A stretch of 64,000 nucleotides of DNA from positions 1-64,000 of the forward strand of contig JBAMJV010007467.1 of assembly GCA_037951105.1 (NCBI GenBank), given 5' to 3'. The position numbers were made by a program, and so were the translations under genes. This DNA comes from Echinarachnius parma (taxonomy: Eukaryota; Echinodermata; Echinoidea; Clypeasteroida; Echinarachniidae). Below the pieces are notes generated by a model. It was not told where the DNA came from. It did no database searches and worked only from the letters and a program-made list of their open reading frames with translations. Shown one piece after another: positions 43,579 through 54,600 of the stretch. The stretch's first letter is position 1, and the number at the start of each line of letters is the position of its first letter.

Positions 43579-43602
43579 ATAGCCCGGCCCTGTTAGGGTT
43601 AA

Positions 43603-44678
43603 AGCAAATTGATGATTGAAGCGCCTGGATTAGAAGCTGTGGGCGGGATTCGGAATTATACGTTGTCAACAGATTATTGTAAATACTTAAATTAAAATCG
43701 CCAGAAACTGTTTCTAAATTTGTATTCCCAGTCGATTCATCTCTAACAAAAATATGCACGGAACTATGACATTTCTGTTATATTGCTTATTTCGATCTCA
43801 TGTTCCATATATACTTATTGTAGAAACCTACTCTGAAGAACAGGAGGAAATAAGATAGAGAGAGAGAGAGAGAGGGTCAGAAAGGGTTTGAGCTACAAAT
43901 GAATAGAGGAGAGAGATCGTGATTACATTTATTGTATAAAGTGCCCTCTGCTCAGTGAGTTTAGACAAATAACGTGGGCTTCAAAAACTCGCCGTAAAAT
44001 TCCTTTCAAACTTTCTTTGCGCAGCCAGTTTCATTGTGCTAAATGGAATGCCTATCAAACGAGGCGGTGAAGTCAAACACGGTGTAAAAAGCGTGGACTA
44101 GTTAGTGACTAGTATGCAATGGACGTAGTTATCAGTAAATGTACATTTGCCACGGTAGCTGTGAAAAACGAAATAATATGGACATCTTAATTTCACAACC
44201 GACGAGGATGTAATTACACTGTCGAACTACGCGGACCATAATTAATATGCTACCTAGCCAGCGAGTTAATCTCATTGCACACTGAACGCAATACACGTAA
44301 TTAGTGTTGGATTTTATCATACACTTGTGATTGCCACAGCTTGATATTTTGAAAACTGGATGTCTATGACTACAACTGGAGTCCGTGAGACAGTTTGTTT
44401 GAGGCAATTACTTGATTTTAAGTTTGCAGAACTTGATCCAGGAACAATCTTGAACAGATCAATGATCCAGATTAGATAATATCATGACTATTGTCAGTGG
44501 CTTGATGGAGTGATTTTTCCCGGACGAACGGATTCCTCGCACCAGGTGTAAATAACACGGGGTTTTGATACAACTGGAGAACTACCAGCTGAGACTACCA
44601 ATCTTTCTATCAATCATACATATAGCGATTTATCATAACTTAAAGACTTAAACACGACAACGGACGTCAAATGCAGAT
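43603..44678. other. Upstream flank of the receptor gene; (AG)n at 43855-43875
   Basis: An AG dinucleotide run (gagagagagagagagag) at 43858, otherwise AT-rich sequence without a recognised exon or repeat. Confidence 0.5.
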
Positions 44679-45067
44679 TTAAAGGGACTTGTAACATTGT
44701 CCAAATCCTCAAAATAAAATTTTCATTCTAGCGGTTCCCTCATACCTTGTTGTATTCGTATTAACAATAAAATCATGGGACAGGTTTCAGTTTTTCAAAT
44801 TTCCCTTTCGTTACAAAGATATGTACGTACGATCGAAGTATTCAGATAAGAAAAACTCCGGGCGAGTTTTTCTTCTGTGTACAAAGTGAGTGCAGTGAGT
44901 TATTGAATATCATTTTGCATTTTCGCTCATTACTTGGCCATGCAATGTCCATTTGACTTGAATTTTTCACAAAATACCCTGTGGACATATGAGATAACAA
45001 TAATATACATTGCATCAACCATTCATCACTTTTTGCACATGTCAACAAAGTTACTAGATCCCTTTAA
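44679..45067. mobile_element. TTAA-flanked MITE family 2, full copy
   Basis: TTAA at 44679-44682 and 45064-45067. It begins AGGGACTTGTAACATTGTCC and ends caacaaagttactagatccc. Body: ttctagcggttccctcatac, gggacaggtttcagtttttc and aatgtccatttgacttgaa. About 385 bp; this is the most complete copy, and it lies 550 bp in front of the receptor start codon. Confidence 0.85.
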
Positions 45068-45615
45068 GTACATGATCAGCATAGAAAGGCCAACCTTTAC
45101 CTACACACAATAGGCAAGCAACGAAGCATCTGACAATGAAAGGGAACCGTTACAAAATGCTAATATAAACAATATGTATTATATTGTTTGTTGGTAGAGT
45201 ATATACTCTACACTCGATAGTACAATACAAAATAATAAGGAAGTGACGTCCATCAACCACAAAGGTCATATATGTTTAAAAGTGAACCAATCGTCAAGGT
45301 ATGCATGTGCATGTGTGATATTAAACTGTTTGATGTAGTATAACACAGGTAAAGCTTGCCACTCGATTTGGATATGAAATACTGGATTATACAATGAAGC
45401 TTGAATAACGTTATCTGTATAACAGATAATAACATACACAGCTGACTAAACAAATTGACTTCGCGAAACTACCCAAATCGTATTTGCTTTATATACGATA
45501 TGGTTTGATATATCCGATGTGGCCAGAGGGAAATTATACTACGTGTAGACAATAGTTTCTGAACTTCGTACTTTTGTTTGAGACTGAGGCTCGACAGCGC
45601 TGCAGGCTTATCACC
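45068..45615 (+). promoter_or_regulatory. Presumed promoter / 5' UTR of the receptor gene
   Basis: The 548 bases before the start codon hold a TATA-like word (tttatata) at about 45489 and a GC-richer stretch just before the ATG (gaggctcgacagcgctgcag). The transcription start is not determinable. Function is inferred only from position. Confidence 0.3.
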
Positions 45616-45688
45616 ATGGATAATATTTATGCATTCATCGTGCTTACATTTCTGTTCACATGGACTTACGTCGATGGAACTATTTTAG
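45616..45688 (+). CDS. Receptor exon 1: signal peptide
   Basis: The start codon has an ideal context (CACCATGG). The product, MDNIYAFIVLTFLFTWTYVD then GTIL, is a classical signal peptide with likely cleavage after about residue 21. Donor G|GTGAGT; one base is carried into exon 2 (phase 1). Confidence 0.85.
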
Positions 45689-48600
45689 GTGAGTATAGTT
45701 ATATGTACACCTCTATTATATAGGCTGACTTATTTACCTAAACAGTCAACCTTGATGTAGCTACCACGGGAAGTAAAGAACAGTACCACCCTAAAAAGAG
45801 GGACAAATATCCCCATAACATAATGAAATTCACGTCCACTGATCGATCATCTCACCAAAATGACCATCCCTTGCGAAGGTGTTATATAAACAGGTTTGAC
45901 TGTAATTGGATCATGTGAACAATTATGAGTTTCTTTTTGGGCCCAGTGTACTTTTAAATTTTACATGGCTGTAGAGCAGAGCCTTTTTCGTATTAATTCC
46001 CAAAACCCGAAAGTGAAAGAACCAAAAGCTCACTGATCTGTAACAAACAGTTTAAAACGAAACGACAAAAGTGTTTATTGTTTCAGTCTCATTGAGTCAA
46101 TATTTGTCGCATGAACTCTCGAGTGTCGGAGTTCCGCAGACTAATATACAAACACAATTGATTGTGTTATATTTACATTCCGGTGGTGTGATTATGTTGT
46201 TTTTGCATAAAATAATTCCCTGGCATAAAATTCTATGGGGCAGTGTGTTGACCTAGAGTGCTTCACATATCTTTGCAAGATATAACATGCATAAATGAAC
46301 CATGACATCGCATACTATTTTATAAATGTATTATAACTCTCAAAATAATGTTATGATACGGTCCAACAATATATTAACACTATTTTAAACAATAACGATT
46401 ATTGCTTTGGAAAAATAAAGTGAACATGATACAGTCTTAACAGTTCATGAATATAGTGAATGTAGAAATTATAGTATGTGCCATATGAATGGGTACTTGC
46501 GAATCGATCAAAAGGAAACACGACGTTGAATAAGGTCGATTGAAGGCATTATCTCATCCGACTGGCATGATTACAGAGAAGAGAGTACCACAAATAACGG
46601 AAGCTTGTTCGGGTTACGGATAAGGATACGATCAGGCTGGTAGAATTTTAAAGGGATCTAGTAACTTTGTTGGCAAGTGCTAAAAGTTATGAATGGGGCA
46701 ATTCCACGCCAAAGTGGACATTTGACCAACAAATTTACAAGCATTTTTATGATACAAATTTGGTATCAAATCAAAGCTTAAATTCTATATTTTTGGAATT
46801 CAATGAGAACATTTTAGTTTTACATAATTTTAGTTTTTTTTTTATAATAACTTTATAACCATAATTGAACCCCACAAATTTGACATTTTTGTGAAAAAGT
46901 GTTTTGATCCTGTGTTTGTTTTATATTTCCCCAGTTAAGCCTAAAAACCATTATTCTGACTCCTGAGATATGACCATTTCGTAAAATAGTAAATTTGTAT
47001 GATTTATTTGATTTGTTATGCTTCAATGACTTCTTATTTTCAGCCTATGAAAATGTCCTTCCGTTACCGAAAAATCAATATTTTTAATTTTGTGGCTCAC
47101 ATAATTGTTAGAGAGCAGACCAATCTTCAGTGCAAAGCAAGTTCAAGTAGGCCTTCCCATTGCTAACAATTGTATTACTCATTGTTTCTTCGTTAATTAA
47201 TAAATAACAAAAGAAAATGTCCTTCCGTTACCATACACATGGTAACAGATGGACAAGGTACCTCATATTACATATTATGACAAAATTTATGTTCAAAAAT
47301 TTGTCTCTCATATATGAAAACCCCATGAGACAATACCTGCAATGGCCAGCTATCAGTGGCGTAGCGTGGTCAGACTAGTAATTTTCTGTGTTTCAACCAA
47401 TCAGATTTGTGCATTTAGAACATTTGATCTGGCTCACAATTGATTTTATCTCTTTCTGCAACAGGGCCCTTGTACCATGATGCCATTTGTCTGGATTTCT
47501 ATTGTATGGGGATTAGTAGGTCTATTTAACTGTGGTGAGCCAGGGTGTGAATAGGCTCTGATCATGACTTTGAATAGGTCTTTTTTTTATACAATACACC
47601 CCTATAGAATTCTTGGACATGGGTGTAGGTCTAAAATAATTACATTTTACATGAAATTTGCAAACTAAAAACAAGGCTGTAGAAAAAAGCAAGAAATAAC
47701 ATATCTCCAATTCTTTCATATGTTGTAGAAATTATATCAAGCCAAGATTTAAGCAAAAACAATTCTCAAAATTATTTGATCCACGAGGTAAAACAGAAGG
47801 TCAAAATCTAAGGTCAAAGGTTATTGTATCCAAACTCGCTCATGCATGAACACAAATGGCATAAATGGATTGCACATAACATCTCCAGTCCAATGACACC
47901 TTTACAAAATAAATTGACCCAACGGTTAATGGAAAATGGCCATTTGAAAAATGGTGCCCACGCCCATTTCTTACAAAACTCCCCCATAAGAATCGACCAT
48001 AGCGCCAAAACCATTGAGCGGATTGGGCTAAAACTTAAATATTTGCGCTTTTAAATGTTGAAATATCATACATACCAAATATTAGCAAATTTGAAGGGGG
48101 CTGCGATGAAAATTTTCAATTTTGTTAAAGGTGATTTGACATGGAATGACCCTACTGTGTCATATCATACATTTATAGTCCATTATGTCCTTCCGTTACC
48201 GAACATTGGTCCGCTTTGTGTGAAATAACTCAAATATCTGCGGACAAATTTTAATCAAAGAACAAGTAAATTCTTCTTAACCCTTCAGAGAATGAAATGT
48301 GTACCCTTAAAATATTTTGTATTATTTAATATCACAGTGTTTTAGTTAAAACTGATTTGATAACAAAACCTTGTCCATTTTAGTGTCCTTCCGTTACCGA
48401 CCTCATTTGTATGCATATTCAATATTGTGCGGAGATTATGGGACCTTAAAACTGTATGTTTTGGAAGTATTGTTATCAAAATAGACTGTTCTCACAACAC
48501 AAGTATTTAAAAATGTCTTTCTTAAAGTTGACAATTTGTGTCTGAGTGTCCTTCCGTTACCATGGATTGACCATGAATAAGAGCCATTGGAGCATGAAAT

Positions 48601-51600
48601 ATAGTAAGAAAAAAATAGAAATGTAAATGCTTGTGATGTCCATATGCTATCTATGATACAAACTCATTTTAGACCACAAAAGAGATGTTTCCTTCTCATA
48701 AATGGTCTTTAAATTTCAAAATTAATTTTATTGTACAATTCCAATAGACTTTTCAGAGGTCCTTCCGTTACCGTCCTTCCGTTACCGAACACTGGAGTAA
48801 TTAATTTCTCATAATTAATATACCAATGTAGATATTTTTCTTAAAAGGTGGTGTTATACTCTGTGAACATAAGGAAATTGACTAGTAGCCAACTTAACAT
48901 GATAAACCTCGTAACTTCACAGAGATTGGGTCATAACTAAAAAAATTGAAAATCCATGTCCATTTTGGCGTCCTTCCGTTACCGGCCTCATTAGTGTCCA
49001 TATCTAATTTACATAATGCGGTCAAAATTTTAGAAATAGTGGAAATCAAAGGTGTCCCAACAAGGATCAAAGACATGCCATTTAGAATAAAAAATCAAAA
49101 CCAGGATCCTGGAATTATTTGATTGAAGTTCCAAAATTGTGTCTGAATGTCCTTCCGTTACCGTGGAATTGCCCAATGATAGACAATTTCATATCTGAAC
49201 ACTTCAATCGTAAATATCTTTTGAACAAAATGGATATATGAAAAACCGAAACCTGTCCCGTGCTTTTATTGGTTATATGAATATGATAAGGTATGAGAGA
49301 ACCACTATAGTTCCGAGTAAGTTTTGAGGATTTGGACAATGTTACTAAGTCCCTTTAAAGGGGGTTCTACAGAAACGAAAGCTCTACTTTTTAGGCGAGT
49401 AAACAACTTGGAATTGGGGAAACTGATAGGTGTAATGCAATTATGTTTAAACATTACCCACGGGAAAAACATACTGTATACCCATAAAGGGCTTGGATTC
49501 CATGGGGGCGGGGTAGGGGCCGTGCCATCCTAAACAAAGGGAAAGGACTAGTAATTGGACGCCAACCTACCCATCACATTGCGATTATGGCGTTTTAAAT
49601 ATATATTCATGTTAGGAAGGAAACCATGACTGGAACATTTTGTATTTAGAGCTTCTTTGTACATTATAATGTATCTCAATTTGTTTTTCTTCTAAACATG
49701 ATAACATCTACTTGAAACAAACCAGGGAACCTTCACCGGCGGTCAAAGTACATTTTGTTTCTTTGTTTCCTTTTTTTTAAAGCATGAATCATCACCTTGT
49801 TTAATAATGCATCTGTCCTTATTTTGTTATTCCATTTAAAAATAGCGATTTAATTATTATACAATACAAATTATCCCAATAAAGTAGATACGTACTGAAA
49901 TATCACCCACGCTTAAACATATACGTTGATACATAAACATTCTTTATACTCTCTGTAATATTTGCGAAAGTGAAATAGATTGTGCTAATAAAAACTGTTA
50001 TCGATACTTGATACAAACTTGAATTGGTCGTATTTAATTTATTTTTGGAAATGATAAATTGCTTTGATTTTATCCAGTATATACTATTTTCTTGTTGCCT
50101 CATTTTATTCATAGTTAAAGGGATAGTTGAGTTTTGGTATAGAAGGCGCTACACAAAATAATTTGTTTTTGAGATAATGGAAAACTGAGTGTCAAATTTG
50201 AAAGAGCATACAATTGTAATGAAAGAATAAACTTTATTTGATCAAAATCGGTTCAGAAATGCACATAACCATTTGTAATATTTGTGGAGCCCCACAATTA
50301 TTCGATAATTTTGAACCAGCTGTTAACTTTTTTTTTATAAATGCTACCTCCTTTCAAACATTTACAAAAAGAGGTTTTTAAATATTTGTTGATTATCTCT
50401 CTATCTAATCATTATTTCAACAAAACATCACATGCACAATATTTTATTTTAAATGGTTGAAACCAATGAGTTTTTAGAGAGCGCCCATTTGAGTTTTAAC
50501 GGCTATTTTTTAATGATATCATGCTTTTTACTTTGTCACTTGTTATTTGTTATTCCTTTCGAGTATGGTGGAGTTATAACTGTTAGTTTGTAATGTAATG
50601 GTGCTGGTTTTAGTTACTAAAATTCAGTTTGACCTAAAGTGTACCAAAACTCAACTATCCCTTTAAACTGCAACATCCTGAAAATTATTGAAAATCCTGC
50701 CAGAAAAAAAATATACAGATATGTATTAAGTATTTACAACACTTTGCTATCTTCCGCTTTCAAAGATATGAGATTAGCAGGCGGAAGCAATCCCTTCGAA
50801 GGTCGAGTAGAGGTAAACGTAGAGGGAATCGGCTGGAACACCATATGTGGGAATTCGTGGGACATGAATGACGTGATGGTCACGTGTCGGCAACTGGGAT
50901 TCTCTGGAGCACAGTTAGATGTCTCGACCGCGGAGTTTGGTACAGGAACTGCTCCAAAGTACAAACAGTCTCTCCTCTGCAAAGGGAGTAAGTTGTTTGA
51001 ACCATTAAGTTGGCACGTTCGGAAAACACAATGCATGGGGGGGGGGGGGGGGGGAGGGGCGGAGAATTGTTCACACAATGCTCCCCCCATGCATTGTGCT
51101 TTGCAAACGAGCCGACGCCTCTTCTCTGAAGTAACTACAATGTCCTTTGATACATTTAAAATCAACCGAATCATATTACATTTGTGACCCCCCACCGTCA
51201 AGCCCCCAAAAACTTGACCATAACGAGTTTAGACTTCTGTACATAGTTAGAAAGAATAGACTCTAAGCTTTAATAATTATGATATATAACTTATCAAATT
51301 AGACCAGTATAACCTATTAAAAAAAGCGATTAAAAGTAGGAGAGTGAGCAAGTCTAGTTTTACCGAATAAGGAGAAAACGGGCTCTAAAGAATAGGGTTA
51401 CTCAGGCGCGCGGTGCGGAGAAGCTTTTTATAACTGCTTATAACTCAACTTTTGCTTTGTTTTAAGACTCCAAATTTTAACAGTTGATAGATGAATGATT
51501 ATACTTTTAGGTAAAGTAAAGTTCAACATTTTAATTTGTTTGCATAATTTTCAAATTTTGGCTCGTAACACACAAACGTATCTGGCGACTTTATGTGGGT

Positions 51601-54600
51601 TTCAGGAAAGGGGGTCACATTTGGTATACTGATTACCAAGTGACAATGAGATGATCATGGTAAACATGATTCTTGAAAAACACAAGCAGTTGGAACCCTA
51701 TCATTAACCGGAAGTAAAGTTAGGTCTAATTATGTTTATGCTTCATTTCAAATTATATTGATATGTTCAAACTGAGTGGCGGCAAAATGATGAACAGAAT
51801 AATATAGAGGCCTCATGTCCAACTTGATTGTTAAATTAGACCATTTGCCGAGGTAACTGTGAATATTTCACTACAATGATGGCATAATTGTCACTGATCT
51901 CAGCCACAGGGTACAGTCTCGACAACAAACGCGTTTGAGGTAAAACAAAACATTTCCTCCTCCTGTTACCATGGGCCAAACCACCAGTTACAAGAGACAT
52001 GTGCAAGCTCTAAATGGGTTTGGTTGAATTTGACAAAATTACTGGATCACTTTGAATAAATTAGTATTATTACGCTCATTTATACAGAATAATGTATATA
52101 TAATTTATTTCAGATGAAGACAGCCTGAATGAATGCTCGAAGCGAGTGGCAAGCTGCGCAGGAGGAACCACTATCGCAGGAGCTGTGTGCCATGGTGAGA
52201 CAGCCACCAAATCACTGATGGACACCGTTTAGGTTCTTGAAAAGTTTTTGTTAAGCGTGTCCCTTGTTAGGTATTTAATTACCTTTAAGTAAAGTTCTAA
52301 ATAATGGTACGCCACTTTCCTGTAAACGGTGGAATGTGGCATAGACATAAGAAATTATATATTTACATAACTATTATGGTCTTATTTAATTGTATTCATA
52401 ATAATTATTGCAGAACATTCAAATAATATTGAAAAGTTAAAATTCGGGCAGAAGTCATTTCACATTTAGGCAGCAAGGCGTTGTAAGAGAAATATGGACA
52501 TTGCCTATAGAACGCCCGTGATTAAAACACTTTTTATTTCTTTTTAGTTTATATATTGTGTAAGATGTTTGGTTTGATTTTTCATTGTATTTTTTTATTT
52601 TCGATAATAGTTCTTCTGTATAAAACAGCATGTGTCTGATCACGATATTTTAATCGTGATTTGGGGAATAAATATATACAAACATATGCGCTTTAATACA
52701 TTTGTTTTAGACGATTTATACCTCGGTTGCTATGGCGACGATCCACAAGACCGACCTCTCACCGGCGCCTTGTTCACCAACTCAACCCACATGACCATAG
52801 ATTACTGCAGGTCCTTCTGTAACCAACGCGGGTTTAAATACGCGGGACTGGAGCTTGGTTCCGAGTGCTACTGCGGGTCAGAGAGTGCTAACTACTCAGC
52901 ATACGGACGGTATATAGACTCTAATTGCAGACATTTGTGCTCGGGAAACCGTTTGCAAGCTTGTGGAGGAATCGCAAGGATGGCAGTTCACATTGCAAGT
53001 AAGCCCATACCGAATGCAAATGAGGTTACTAGATTCGTTCTGAAAATAATCACTTTCTATTTGTGTTCCCACCTGAAACAAATTAAATTAATTTGTTTAA
53101 AATTTGTAATGAAAATGAGTTTTATCCATTAATTTATTAATTGGGTGATTGAAACAAAAAAATATTTTAACACATGGCCCCGTTGCAGAAAGAGATATAA
53201 TCGATTGAAGTCAGATCATGTGTTCTAAATGCGCGAATCTGATTGGTTAAAACGCGCAAAGTTCTGACTTACAATCAATTGTAACTTACAATCGATTGTA
53301 TCTCTTTCTGCAACGGGACCCTGGACTATTAGTCTGAGAATAAAACAGTGTCTATTTGAATTCCATGACTTGCCGCTGATTGTTATTTTACGTACATGAA
53401 ATGTCATTATAAGCAAGTTATATTTAGGATGGAATTCTCTTTATACACTAGAAACTTTAAACTAACATGTCTACCACAATGGATCTCCATTATGTATGAA
53501 ACAATGCTGGAAGAATACGACGTACACAATTTCACACACATATACGGGATTTATTATCTAATTAAGATGTTGACATGTTGCTTTTATGGGAATGTACTCG
53601 TTAACACATTCAGGACTGATAGTTTTTGCTATAACATAGACCTAAGCCAGAGTATTTTCGAGACCAGTCCGGAAAGGGTTCCCCTCCCTCCTATATCCCC
53701 TCTATTCTCCATTCTCTCATTATACCCTTTTTATGCCATAATCACTCACTCCTCACTTCCTCTCTCATGTGTAGCCCCACCAACGACACCGATTCCAACA
53801 CAACCTGCCTCATCAACCAACCCAAACAGATCGAATCAGAGCGCAGAACCACCAAGTGGTGTTACCACAGATATTACAAACCCAGGACTGTTACCACTTG
53901 AGAGCAGAAAAGGTATAAGCTTAAAGGGCAATGAAACCCAAGCAAAATGTTGCTTTCATAGTCTTGAAGAGATTAAGAAGAATAATCTCTGAAAGTTAGA
54001 GCATAATCGGGTCAAAAACAAGAAAACTACGGCTCTTTGAAGATGTCCATTTATTCCTGTGGGGAAGTCCAATTGGCAACGCACTCTGATAAGTTTTGTA
54101 CACAAATGTTCCCATTTTTACAGTTTTCTTCATAGTCCCATTTTTCCATTCCCCCAACTCATGATATGTTATGTATAAAAGCATTCTACAAAACATATGT
54201 TGAACTCGAACAAAGGGTAAACATAAATTTTGAGAAAATTGAACAAAACTGAAATTTTGTGTACAAAATGTATGGGGAGTTGTCATAGTTTTTTTTATTT
54301 CTTGACCGATTGTGCTCAAATTTTCAGAGACTATTCATTATATTTAGTGTCTTATAGTGCATACAACAATTTGTCTGGATTTCATTGTCCTTTAATGGCT
54401 GCATCTAAAAACACAGTTCGTATATATTATATATACGGCTACGATGTGTTCAGCACCATGCTATAAAGGTACCCGTCATTTGGCATTTTAAAAATGATGG
54501 TGATATTTTTCGGTTTATTTGCATTCAGTACATTGTATTTGTATGATTTAATTTCACATTTCAAAGTGAAGGGTGTTTTCAATTATGTCGTAGTGATATT

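Larger units (their letters stand above)
42050..43602. mobile_element. TTAA-CCCT element, copy 2, split by two MITEs
   Basis: From 42050 the text runs parallel to copy 1 (caaaaacaataaaatatgta, acatgcgtgcaaattttcgc, gggggccataatgcccc). It is cut at TTAA (42432) and ends after the insertions with atagcccggccctgttaggg and TTAA at 43599-43602. The left terminal repeat is missing. The uninterrupted site in copy 1 reads gacctcaaatagcccgg, against gaccTTAAatagcccgg here, so the insertion point is visible to the base. Confidence 0.8.

Noticed and set aside
50639-51187. 182-residue plus frame as one exon
   Set aside because: Only 50766-50987 is coding; the left part is MITE and intron, the right part a G-run hairpin behind a canonical donor.
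53396-53992. 198-residue plus frame as one exon
   Set aside because: Only 53775-53912 fits the phase chain; the left part is intron with the pyrimidine tract, the right part begins a MITE.
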